Shown here piece by piece: positions 55,301 through 63,990 of a DNA stretch of 64,000 nucleotides (positions are counted from its first letter, which is position 1; each line of letters begins with the position of its first letter). The stretch is taken from assembly GCF_010111755.1 (NCBI RefSeq), contig NC_088959.1, positions 1,078,526-1,142,525 of the forward strand, given 5' to 3'. Both the position numbers and the translations under genes were made by a program. Origin of the DNA: Nakaseomyces glabratus (taxonomy: Eukaryota; Ascomycota; Saccharomycetes; Saccharomycetales; Saccharomycetaceae). The notes under the pieces were generated by a model. The model saw nothing but the letters and a program-made list of their open reading frames with translations, was not told the DNA's origin and ran no database searches.

Positions 55301-58300
55301 GGTCCACACCGACCTCGTCTCCCACATCACCACCACAGGTTCCAACGGCAAGCCTACCATGATGGTCACCACCATCCCATTGACCAAGCCAAGCAGCGAG
55401 GCCGACTACACCACCGTGATCACCGGCTCTGACAGCATGGTCCACACCGACCTCGTCTCCCACATCACCACCACAGGTTCCAACGGCAAGCCTACCACGA
55501 TGGTCACCACCATCCCATTGACCAAGCCAAGCGGCGAGGCCGACTACACCACCGTGATCACCGGCTCTGACAGCATGGTCCACACCGACCTCGTCTCCCA
55601 CATCACCACCACAGGTTCCAACGGCAAGCCTACCACGATGGTCACCACCATCCCATTGACCAAGCCAAGCGGCGAGGCCGACTACACCACCGTGATCACC
55701 GGCTCTGACAGCATGGTCCACACCGACCTCGTCTCCCACATCACCACCACAGGTTCCAACGGCAAGCCTACCACGATGGTCACCACCATCCCATTGACCA
55801 AGCCAAGCGGCGAGGCCGACTACACCACCGTGATCACCGGCTCTGACAGCATGGTCCACACCGACCTCGTCTCCCACATCACCACCACAGGTTCCAACGG
55901 CAAGCCTACCATGATGGTCACCACCATCCCATTGACCAAGCCAAGCGGCGAGGCCGACTACACCACCGTGATCACCGGCTCTGACAGCATGGTCCACACC
56001 GACCTCGTCTCCCACATCACCACCACAGGTTCCAACGGCAAGCCTACCACGATGGTCACCACCATCCCATTGACCAAGCCAAGCGGCGAGGCCGACTACA
56101 CCACCGTGATCACCGGCTCTGACAGCATGGTCCACACCGACCTCGTCTCCCACATCACCACCACAGGTTCCAACGGCAAGCCTACCACGATGGTCACCAC
56201 CATCCCATTGACCAAGCCAAGCGGCGAGGCCGACTACACCACCGTGATCACCGGCTCTGACAGCATGGTCCACACCGACCTCGTCTCCCACATCACCACC
56301 ACAGGTTCCAACGGCAAGCCTACCACGATGGTCACCACCATCCCATTGACCAAGCCAAGCGGCGAGGCCGACTACACCACCGTGATCACCGGCTCTGACA
56401 GCATGGTCCACACCGACCTCGTCTCCCACATCACCACCACAGGTTCCAACGGCAAGCCTACCACGATGGTCACCACCATCCCATTGACCAAGCCAAGCGG
56501 CGAGGCCGACTACACCACCGTGATCACCGGCTCTGACAGCATGGTCCACACCGACCTCGTCTCCCACATCACCACCACAGGTTCCAACGGCAAGCCTACC
56601 ATGATGGTCACCACCATCCCATTGACCAAGCCAAGCGGCGAGGCCGACTACACCACCGTGATCACCGGCTCTGACAGCATGGTCCACACCGACCTCGTCT
56701 CCCACATCACCACCACAGGTTCCAACGGCAAGCCTACCACGATGGTCACCACCATCCCATTGACCAAGCCAAGCGGCGAGGCCGACTACACCACCGTGAT
56801 CACCGGCTCTGACAGCATGGTCCACACCGACCTCGTCTCCCACATCACCACCACAGGTTCCAACGGCAAGCCTACCACGATGGTCACCACCATCCCATTG
56901 ACCAAGCCAAGCGGCGAGGCCGACTACACCACCGTGATCACCGGCTCTGACAGCATGGTCCACACCGACCTCGTCTCCCACATCACCACCACAGGTTCCA
57001 ACGGCAAGCCTACCACGATGGTCACCACCATCCCATTGACCAAGCCAAGCGGCGAGGCCGACTACACCACCGTGATCACCGGCTCTGACAGCATGGTCCA
57101 CACCGACCTCGTCTCCCACATCACCACCACAGGTTCCAACGGCAAGCCTACCACGATGGTCACCACCATCCCATTGACCAAGCCAAGCGGCGAGGCCGAC
57201 TACACCACCGTGATCACCGGCTCTGACAGCATGGTCCACACCGACCTCGTCTCCCACATCACCACCACAGGTTCCAACGGCAAGCCTACCACGATGGTCA
57301 CCACCATCCCATTGACCAAGCCAAGCGGCGAGGCCGACTACACCACCGTGATCACCGGCTCTGACAGCATGGTCCACACCGACCTCGTCTCCCACATCAC
57401 CACCACAGGTTCCAACGGCAAGCCTACCACGATGGTCACCACCATCCCATTGACCAAGCCAAGCGGCGAGGCCGACTACACCACCGTGATCACCGGCTCT
57501 GACAGCATGGTCCACACCGACCTCGTCTCCCACATCACCACCACAGGTTCCAACGGCAAGCCTACCACGATGGTCACCACCATCCCATTGACCAAGCCAA
57601 GCGGCGAGGCCGACTACACCACCGTGATCACCGGCTCTGACAGCATGGTCCACACCGACCTCGTCTCCCACATCACCACCACAGGTTCCAACGGCAAGCC
57701 TACCACGATGGTCACCACCATCCCATTGACCAAGCCAAGCGGCGAGGCCGACTACACCACCGTGATCACCGGCTCTGACAGCATGGTCCACACCGACCTC
57801 GTCTCCCACATCACCACCACAGGTTCCAACGGCAAGCCTACCACGATGGTCACCACCATCCCATTGACCAAGCCAAGCGGCGAGGCCGACTACACCACCG
57901 TGATCACCGGCTCTGACAGCATGGTCCACACCGACCTCGTCTCCCACATCACCACCACAGGTTCCAACGGCAAGCCTACCACGATGGTCACCACCATCCC
58001 ATTGACCAAGCCAAGCGGCGAGGCCGACTACACCACCGTGATCACCGGCTCTGACAGCATGGTCCACACCGACCTCGTCTCCCACATCACCACCACAGGT
58101 TCCAACGGCAAGCCTACCACGATGGTCACCACCATCCCATTGACCAAGCCAAGCGGCGAGGCCGACTACACCACCGTGATCACCGGCTCTGACAGCATGG
58201 TCCACACCGACCTCGTCTCCCACATCACCACCACAGGTTCCAACGGCAAGCCTACCACGATGGTCACCACCATCCCATTGACCAAGCCAAGCGGCGAGGC

Positions 58301-59471
58301 CGACTACACCACCGTGATCACCGGCTCTGACAGCATGGTCCACACCGACCTCGTCTCCCACATCACCACCACAGGTTCCAACGGCAAGCCTACCACGATG
58401 GTCACCACCATCCCATTGACCAAGCCAAGCGGCGAGGCCGACTACACGACTGTTGTCACGAAGTCCAACGGCAGTGTTGAGACCGAAGTTGTGTCCCACA
58501 TCACCACCACCGACTCCAGCGGACAGGTAATAACGATAACTACCACTGCTCCATGTACTGATCACAACGGTAATGCTGACTACACGACTGTTGTCACGAA
58601 GTCCAACGGCAGTGTTGAGACCGAAGTTGTGTCCCACATCACCACCACCGACTCCAATGGCAAGCCTACAACTGTTGTCACCACTGTTCCATGCACTGTA
58701 TGCTCAAACGACGCAGACTACACCACTGTTGTCACGAAGTCCAACGGCAGTGTTGAGACCGAAGTTGTGTCCCACATCACCACCACCGACTCCAGCGGAC
58801 AGGTAATAACGATAACTACCACTGCTCCATGTACTGATCACAACGGTAATGCTGACTACACGACTGTTGTCACGAAGTCCAACGGCAGTGTTGAGACCGA
58901 AGTTGTGTCCCACATCACCACCACCGACTCCAATGGCAAGCCTACAACTGTTGTCACCACTGTTCCATGCACTGTATGCTCAAACGACGCAGACTACACC
59001 ACTGTTGTCACGAAGTCCAACGGCAGTGTTGAGACCGAAGTTGTGTCCCACATCACCACCACCGACTCCAGCGGACAGGTAATAACGATAACTACCACTG
59101 CTCCATGTACTGATCACAACGGTAACACAATCCAAACCGAAATATCAGTCAGTAGCGCTACTGAATCCATCTCTGATCTTCAGAGAATCACTACTACGTT
59201 GAATGGCAACAATAAAGCTACTGCTATTAGTTTTGTCGGAGGGACTAGCATCTATACAACTGGTTCTAATTCAGGTTATTCGTCACTGCACGGTAGTTCT
59301 TTGGAAACGTTTGCTCCGACAGGTTCTTCTGCCGTTGAAAGTGGCAACAAGGTGTCGCAGACTCAAACTGCTTCCGTATTCCATGGTGCAGGTTCTACAT
59401 TCAAGATCAAATTTGATGCCATTTTATTGTCTACGTCATTCACTATTTTGATTCTGTTAGGCATGGCTTAA
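52314..59471 (+). CDS. GPI-anchored adhesin, Hyr1/Awp-like N-terminus, SHITT megasatellite
   Basis: 2385 residues. Order: signal peptide (about 1-27, hydrophobic WILWVIRIFSIICNVTA, cleavage near AQA); an N-terminal domain (about 28-345) of the Hyphal_reg_CWP/Awp type (beta-helix folds in the known C. glabrata Awp structures) with HGGGCISVGEGS and the Cys pair VCQPC; Thr-rich stalk; 62-residue repeats (602-787), 58-residue repeats (796-911), the 46-residue SHITT array (966-2041) and a second 46-residue array (2042-2271); Ser/Thr-rich end and a hydrophobic GPI signal (AILLSTSFTILILLGMA). Such proteins are covalently linked to cell wall glucan and mediate adhesion; the ligand cannot be told from sequence. 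A Kex2-type Lys-Arg at 551-552 is noted. Transcribed toward the telomere, 3.5 kb away, so telomere silencing is likely. No frameshift or stop interrupts it. Confidence 0.93.
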   Translation: MKKRLPFPIWILWVIRIFSIICNVTAQAVIETDTIVDGNNPTGYGNGYIVLGGAYLAFQEMNSVPMYQTVKVDKGGALYYINDNMKGFDISSSHALFGDFVFQNDGIVVVDDRKSTSSGSWTINDGTFTNTGHMMFTSSQGDTIGIYASSTTNTGLIYSKGTDRNKPQQVKISSGNNWINTGTICLANSTYKLSKAIHGGGCISVGEGSVFNIYDYDMQQQTIYLSHSSSVLAFTNGQNVAVHGLGNGNGFLYPIFPIRKVTYNSLTGIATFTTGFISLQKFTVDIGLGYNESDFEIVKSINIQGTNYNNYNFVIYKGPTPNSAPSVCQPCIEIPLYTFKVPNSYETINDLGFSETISFFSTYNSNDLPMIGTTTIFSPPDVYTLTRYNESTTETNVVSKVTGIDLNGSPFAYYTTITIEDKKLPEVVTTTITVTNEDGSENTITTVKSNSPTMDSFTSSRPSNSFKTVSSMKDKGLEGKDSISTTITTNSDGKPTTIFDINSSNDNIDKTVIRSNSESLTTTVISSYNATTNSNGNFATMVTTSQSPLIKRAAETAVVTDSQGNVITEVISMIQATDPDGVIYLTLTTMTPTDNPKVTPTNVVTTYSPSIITGVGDTMIVTDNQGHVFTEVVSQLVIEGANGTPSLTLTTMTLTDNPKVTPTNVVTTYSPSIITGVGDTMIVTDNQGHVFTEVVSQLVIEGANGTPSLTLTTMTLTDNPKVTPTNVVTTYPTSKLTGVGETMIVTDNQGHVFTEVVSLYETLDKNGHLSLCLTTMTLPDDHTSIVTGTESSAPTKVETTYPGSGLVTLTVTDSQGHLTTETISWYVTTYKDGVVSIYETTVTPTTNPNVSPTKVETTYPGSGLVTLTVTDSQGHLTTETISWYITTYKDGVVSIYETTLTPSMTTDEYTTAITSSDFVSHITTTDSNGKLTTIVTTVITYTTVTTVINYPTQVETTTDYSTVSNGKPTTMVTTIPLTKPSGEADYTTVITGSDSMVHTDLVSHITTTGSNGKPTMMVTTIPLTKPSSEADYTTVITGSDSMVHTDLVSHITTTGSNGKPTTMVTTIPLTKPSGEADYTTVITGSDSMVHTDLVSHITTTGSNGKPTTMVTTIPLTKPSGEADYTTVITGSDSMVHTDLVSHITTTGSNGKPTTMVTTIPLTKPSGEADYTTVITGSDSMVHTDLVSHITTTGSNGKPTMMVTTIPLTKPSGEADYTTVITGSDSMVHTDLVSHITTTGSNGKPTTMVTTIPLTKPSGEADYTTVITGSDSMVHTDLVSHITTTGSNGKPTTMVTTIPLTKPSGEADYTTVITGSDSMVHTDLVSHITTTGSNGKPTTMVTTIPLTKPSGEADYTTVITGSDSMVHTDLVSHITTTGSNGKPTTMVTTIPLTKPSGEADYTTVITGSDSMVHTDLVSHITTTGSNGKPTMMVTTIPLTKPSGEADYTTVITGSDSMVHTDLVSHITTTGSNGKPTTMVTTIPLTKPSGEADYTTVITGSDSMVHTDLVSHITTTGSNGKPTTMVTTIPLTKPSGEADYTTVITGSDSMVHTDLVSHITTTGSNGKPTTMVTTIPLTKPSGEADYTTVITGSDSMVHTDLVSHITTTGSNGKPTTMVTTIPLTKPSGEADYTTVITGSDSMVHTDLVSHITTTGSNGKPTTMVTTIPLTKPSGEADYTTVITGSDSMVHTDLVSHITTTGSNGKPTTMVTTIPLTKPSGEADYTTVITGSDSMVHTDLVSHITTTGSNGKPTTMVTTIPLTKPSGEADYTTVITGSDSMVHTDLVSHITTTGSNGKPTTMVTTIPLTKPSGEADYTTVITGSDSMVHTDLVSHITTTGSNGKPTTMVTTIPLTKPSGEADYTTVITGSDSMVHTDLVSHITTTGSNGKPTTMVTTIPLTKPSGEADYTTVITGSDSMVHTDLVSHITTTGSNGKPTTMVTTIPLTKPSGEADYTTVITGSDSMVHTDLVSHITTTGSNGKPTTMVTTIPLTKPSGEADYTTVITGSDSMVHTDLVSHITTTGSNGKPTTMVTTIPLTKPSGEADYTTVVTKSNGSVETEVVSHITTTDSSGQVITITTTAPCTDHNGNADYTTVVTKSNGSVETEVVSHITTTDSNGKPTTVVTTVPCTVCSNDADYTTVVTKSNGSVETEVVSHITTTDSSGQVITITTTAPCTDHNGNADYTTVVTKSNGSVETEVVSHITTTDSNGKPTTVVTTVPCTVCSNDADYTTVVTKSNGSVETEVVSHITTTDSSGQVITITTTAPCTDHNGNTIQTEISVSSATESISDLQRITTTLNGNNKATAISFVGGTSIYTTGSNSGYSSLHGSSLETFAPTGSSAVESGNKVSQTQTASVFHGAGSTFKIKFDAILLSTSFTILILLGMA
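54117..54674 (+). repeat. 186-bp (62-residue) tandem repeat, 3 units
   Basis: Units begin at 54117, 54303 and 54489 (NVVTTY...). The first two appear identical over 186 bp; the third is diverged. A more diverged relative precedes them (about 53980-54116). Confidence 0.9.
54699..55046 (+). repeat. 174-bp (58-residue) tandem repeat, 2 units
   Basis: Units begin at 54699 and 54873 (KVETTYPGSG...). They differ by few substitutions, for example YVTTYKDG versus YITTYKDG. Inside the adhesin stalk. Confidence 0.88.
55209..58436 (+). repeat. SHITT megasatellite, 138 bp x 23.4
   Basis: 24 unit starts, exactly 138 bp apart from 55209 to 58383 (46 residues each: GKPTTMVTTIPLTKPSGEAD, YTTVITGSDSMVHTDL, VSHITTTGSN). 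G+C of one unit counted by hand is 84/138 (61%), far above the surrounding DNA. Variation seen: ACG->ATG (Thr to Met) in units 2, 6 and 11, and GGC->AGC (Gly to Ser) in unit 2. SHITT is one of the two main megasatellite families known in C. glabrata cell wall genes. Confidence 0.97.
58437..59126 (+). repeat. Second 138-bp array, alternating A-B-A-B-A
   Basis: Five 46-residue units sharing ADYTTVVTKSNGSVETEVV then SHITTTDS. Units 1, 3 and 5 continue SGQVITITTTAPCTDHNGN; units 2 and 4 continue NGKPTTVVTTVPCTVCSND. This is a 276-bp higher-order repeat, 2.5 copies. Confidence 0.95.
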
Positions 59472-59845
59472 TCAGAAGATGATCAGATTAAAAATAGTCA
59501 TTGTGCCAAAAGCGCGTTCGTCGAATCATGGACAAAAATTACCATGATGATTGTTTTTACTAATTAATCACACTACTATTGGGGAAACAATAGCAATGTT
59601 TTTGTTGTCTTAAGGACATTAAAGTTGAAGATATCCCCTAGTTGTCTAGTTCGTTATGCAGCAACATTCATTTACTCTGCTGGGTTTATTGAAATCCAGT
59701 TCGAATATGAATATATTTTTTAAGGAGTTTTTATATTTATGTATTTGTTATAATAATAGATATTTTCTCTTTGATAATATGTTTTTCATGTGTTTCTGGA
59801 ACACTGCTGCCGAACATGGGCCTCTGTTTAAATGAAAACTGACAA

Positions 59846-59863
59846 GTTGCGAAAAACGCGAGA
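59846..59863 (+). repeat. 18-bp subtelomeric motif, copy 1
   Basis: GTTGCGAAAAACGCGAGA, identical to two other copies nearer the telomere; preceded by AA in this copy and copy 2. Confidence 0.9.
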
Positions 59864-61400
59864 TGTGAGCAGTGACGGTAATCATGTGAGTCAGAGTATG
59901 TATAATTGTACGAGAGGGAATATTTTTAAACATGTTGGCATTTCTCGTAGGTGTTGAAGTTCCCTAGAGTTAGCATGAAAAACTGGGTGACACTTTCAGT
60001 TTCATTGACGTTACCAAAACATGTAATTTATTTAATACATCTTCTTGCCTCACCCACGTCAATACTATAATATTAAGAAGTGTATTTATAGGTGTCCAAT
60101 TAATAATCCCCATACTAAAAGATATGTTTTAAAACAATCATTTTGATCAATGATATGTCTCTATCAAGGTTCGGTGGTCAAATTGGTTCATGATATTTAT
60201 TCAAGTTACTCTAAACAAATCAGTCACATTAAAATATACAACCATACATCCCAGTAATGGATGCCGATCTTGTTGTTCAACTATTTCATAGCATGTTGAT
60301 ATTCATTAAGATGGCCAGTATATACAAACAAATTAGCTCATTATCGCTAGGGCAACTTGACAAACTCTATATTTAATAAGAACTGGCATCATAAAGGTTG
60401 TATTTATAGTTGGTTCTACAAAACAATTGATACAGATTCGAAGTCCACAGTAATGTGCTGTTGTTCAATATTGAATCATTCAAAACTTAACAAAATTGTT
60501 AAATCGAGTCGAAGAGAGAGGAAATATTTAGTTTACAGTGTATGAACTATGACTGTTATTCTCTCTTACACACACATGGCATGATACAAAACCAATAAAA
60601 GTTTAGAAAGACTTGTACAATGAATTTACAGGTCGTGATACTATTCATATGTGGATATTAGAAAGTTTCTTATTTGAGTTCGAGAGTACATTGTCGATGA
60701 ATTGAGAGTTGTGATTCCAGACATAGTATATTGTTTTGCTCAAGGATTTTGATGTGAATTTCAATCCAAACATTGTACATTATTCTACGGAGATTGCATG
60801 CATTGAGTCTGTATTATATGAGTAAAGTAAACTACACGGCATATTTCATATAGATAACCTAACCTGATCTCCGTGCAACTGAGGACAGCTGATTGGCATG
60901 AGGCATGTATTATCGAACAGTAGCTATAAGTGTAAATTGTTCTGAATGGAATAATTACTAACCTGGTAAGGCATTAATGTCGTCTGGGGAAGGGTTGTAC
61001 AATAGAGTTATTTTTTAGTTTCGCTGTTAAGATATGGTTAAACATCTCAATTTATACATCAAAAGGATGCCACTTACTTTCATCTTTTGCTAACTCTCTT
61101 AAAGTAGTTGATATACAGAAACCACGACTGCTTTGTAAATGTTTTAGGTAAAGCTGTGTGTTTCCACATCTTTTAGATTTACGGACAGAAATTCAAAAGT
61201 AAAACATGTTGATTAAGTATGTTCAACCTTGAACATTAATACTATTAATTTATATCATGTATAATTAATTATCTCTTCATTTACCTACCCTCTTACAAAA
61301 AAAGCCTTATCTGAGATGGTGGAATCACAGTAGCATGCCACTGTCACGTACTTTGTTCCGGGTAGTAGGCCAAGCTGAGCCTGCAAGTCCAGATATCTAA

Positions 61401-61418
61401 GTTGCGAAAAACGCGAGA
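61401..61418 (+). repeat. 18-bp subtelomeric motif, copy 2
   Basis: Exact copy of GTTGCGAAAAACGCGAGA, starting 75 bp before copy 3, with similar flanks (CTAA before; TTG, TTC and ACGAG after). Confidence 0.9.
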
Positions 61419-61475
61419 CCTTGCCTTCTACGAGACAGTCGACAAAGCAATTTGATTTACCCAGCCTGGCTAAGA

Positions 61476-61493
61476 GTTGCGAAAAACGCGAGA
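61476..61493 (+). repeat. 18-bp subtelomeric motif, copy 3
   Basis: Exact copy of GTTGCGAAAAACGCGAGA. Copies 2 and 3 look like remnants of a ~75-bp tandem duplication. Confidence 0.9.
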
Positions 61494-62130
61494 TGTTGTG
61501 TTCAACGAGGCGTTGTTGTAAGACAAAATTCTACTTTGATTGAACAACTGCTATTTCTGAAATGTTGCAGTTCCTCTGGTTGAATTTGAACTCTGACCAA
61601 GATTCATTGACGGGATTGATGGTGGGAGTTAAACATACAAGGTTCACATTGAGATGGGATAAAACTATGTATATATTAAAATAGTACTGTATTACTGTAA
61701 TCTTGTTGAGTGGATACCTATGAAGTACTCAAGACTTTTTCTACTGTAATACATCATTGGTTGAATACTAAGCAGGAGGAGGAAGTGAACAATCCAGTCT
61801 ATTTTATGAAGTTTTCTTGACTTTACCATATATGTCATGATCACTTGTCACCAATATTTACTTTACCAACATTTACTTTACAATGATCATTAGATGAAGT
61901 TGTTATCATGATGTAGTTATAATGGCCTTGTAGGATTCCCAAATGTATTCCTGAAACAATGAGTTCCTCCACAACACAACACAACACATATCAATGCAAT
62001 ATCATGTGTGATTTATAAATGCTTATGAATATGGTAATATCTGTGCAGTACTTTTACCAGACTGTTGCGTTTCTGTGAAGAGCATTTTTGTTCGACATAA
62101 AACATCTTTCTAAAACAGATTTTCATTTTT

Positions 62131-62251
62131 TTAGGGTTACAACAGGGTATGGTAAAACTCTTAGGGCTGCATTAGGGTTGTATTTTATTCATTTGTCTGG
62201 GTAAGTAGGGTTTAAGTTATTACAGTTAGGGTTAGTTAGGGCTGTGTAGGG
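62131..62251 (+). promoter_or_regulatory. Cluster of TTAGGG motifs (Tbf1-type sites)
   Basis: Five exact TTAGGG at 62131, 62161, 62172, 62226 and 62236, plus GTAGGG at 62205 and 62246. In budding yeasts TTAGGG is bound by Tbf1 and is found just inside telomere arrays (the STR elements of S. cerevisiae). It ends ~680 bp from the telomere array here. Binding is inferred. Confidence 0.6.
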
Positions 62252-62931
62252 TCCCAATAATATATATTTTGGTAATGAGGAGAGGATTTTTGGTGGTAAG
62301 TATAAAATGAGTTATCCGAAAATATGATAACATGCACCACAAAAGTTCTGAATATCATGTAGATAGATTAAAAAGTTCACTGTACATATTTCATACCGTA
62401 TATCTACAGTCATGAAAAGACATTTGTAGATTATAATATGTCCATATATATCTAAGGCTCCACTATAAATGGGATTTAAGATTACTAGTTTAATACTAAA
62501 TCCAAATGACATATGAAAGAGAATAAGAGCTATAACAATATCAATCTATACCTTTGAATAGATGATTAGATGTCTTTAGAGAATATCAAACAATATATTA
62601 TACAAGTATATCAATATGATAGTGTTAACTGTTTAGTAACAATACATGACAATGAAAACCCAAAGCAATGGTATACAATATATATGTCAACTACATGATG
62701 AATGATAATTTACAACTACCAAATATAATTCAATGAAAGTGTATTGTTTATAGTTTAGTATGTAAATGGTGTAACCCATAACATCTTTGGGATACCTCAT
62801 ATTTGTGTGAAGTGACTGTCATATGATCAGTGCTTGTTAAGAATTTAATGTTAGGATAATAAACGACAAACATATAATAACAAATATACAAAATATTATA
62901 GTTGTAATACCATCTAAAATATAGGTAATGG

Positions 62932-63130
62932 ACTGTAGTGTGGGTGCTGTGTAGTCTGGGTGCTGTGTAGTCTGGGTGCTGTGTAGTCTGGGTGCTGTGT
63001 AGTCTGGGTGCTGTGTAGTCTGGGTGCTGTGTAGTCTGGGTGCTGTGTAGTCTGGGTGCTGTGTAGTCTGGGTGCTGTGTAGTCTGGGTGCTGTAGGGTC
63101 TGGGTGCTGTGTAGTCTGGGTGCTGTGTAG
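62932..63130 (+). repeat. Inner telomere array, variant unit TCTGGGTGCTGTGTAG
   Basis: Eleven units ending GTGTAG and one ending GTAGGG, all in the 16-bp register of the telomere repeat. The first unit is degenerate. Confidence 0.93.
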
Positions 63131-63990
63131 TCTGGGTGCTGTGGGGTCTGGGTGCTGTGGGGTCTGGGTGCTGTGGGGTCTGGGTGCTGTGGGGTCTGGG
63201 TGCTGTGGGTCTGGGTGCTGTGGGGTCTGGGTGCTGTGGGGTCTGGGTGCTGTGGGTCTGGGTGCTGTGGGGTCTGGGTGCTGTGGGGTCTGGGTGCTGT
63301 GGGTCTGGGTGCTGTGGGGTCTGGGTGCTGTGGGGTCTGGGTGCTGTGGGTCTGGGTGCTGTGGGTCTGGGTGCTGTGGGGTCTGGGTGCTGTGGGGTCT
63401 GGGTGCTGTGGGGTCTGGGTGCTGTGGGGTCTGGGTGCTGTGGGTCTGGGTGCTGTGGGGTCTGGGTGCTGTGGGGTCTGGGTGCTGTGGGGTCTGGGTG
63501 CTGTGGGGTCTGGGTGCTGTGGGGTCTGGGTGCTGTGGGGTCTGGGTGCTGTGGGGTCTGGGTGCTGTGGGGTCTGGGTGCTGTGGGGTCTGGGTGCTGT
63601 GGGGTCTGGGTGCTGTGGGGTCTGGGTGCTGTGGGGTCTGGGTGCTGTGGGGTCTGGGTGCTGTGGGGTCTGGGTGCTGTGGGGGGGGCTGGGGGGGGGG
63701 GGGGTCTGGGTGCTGTGGGGTCTGGGTGCTGTGGGGTCTGGGTGCTGTGGGGTCTGGGTGCTGTGGGGTGGGGGTGGGGTCTGGGTGCTGTGGGGTCTGG
63801 GTGCTGTGGGGTCTGGGTGCTGTGGGGTCTGGGTGCTGTGGGGTCTGGGTGCTGTGGGGTCTGGGTGCTGTGGGGTCTGGGTGCTGTGGGGTCTGGGTGC
63901 TGTGGGGTCTGGGTGCTGTGGGGTCTGGGTGCTGTGGGGTCTGGGTGCTGTGGGGTCTGGGTGCTGTGGGGTCTGGGTGCTGTGGGGTCT
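63131..63990 (+). repeat. Telomere array, canonical 16-bp unit
   Basis: Tandem TCTGGGTGCTGTGGGG, the C. glabrata telomere sequence. Six units at 63195-63444 lack one G (15 bp). Irregular G-runs occur at ~63681-63704 and 63766-63780. The G-rich strand runs 5'->3' rightwards, so the right edge of the window is the chromosome end. Confidence 0.97.

Larger units (their letters stand above)
59472..62931. other. Subtelomeric non-coding region
   Basis: 3460 bp between the adhesin stop and the telomere array. No credible ORF. It contains three copies of an 18-bp motif, a TTAGGG cluster and a short ACAAC repeat (61971-61987). G+C is higher at ~61.31-61.52 kb than around it. No Y'-like helicase gene is present. 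Confidence 0.75.

Noticed and set aside
58704..58913. Further antisense and out-of-frame ORFs in the second adhesin array
   Set aside because: Shadows created by stop-free repeat units; no start context or protein character.
59730..59740. TTTTATATTTA, a perfect match to the S. cerevisiae ACS
   Set aside because: Such matches recur by chance in AT-rich DNA (another at ~27440), and origin sequence rules in this species need not be the same.
62312..62512. 66-codon minus-strand ORF close to the telomere
   Set aside because: AT-rich, no protein features, typical of random open frames here.
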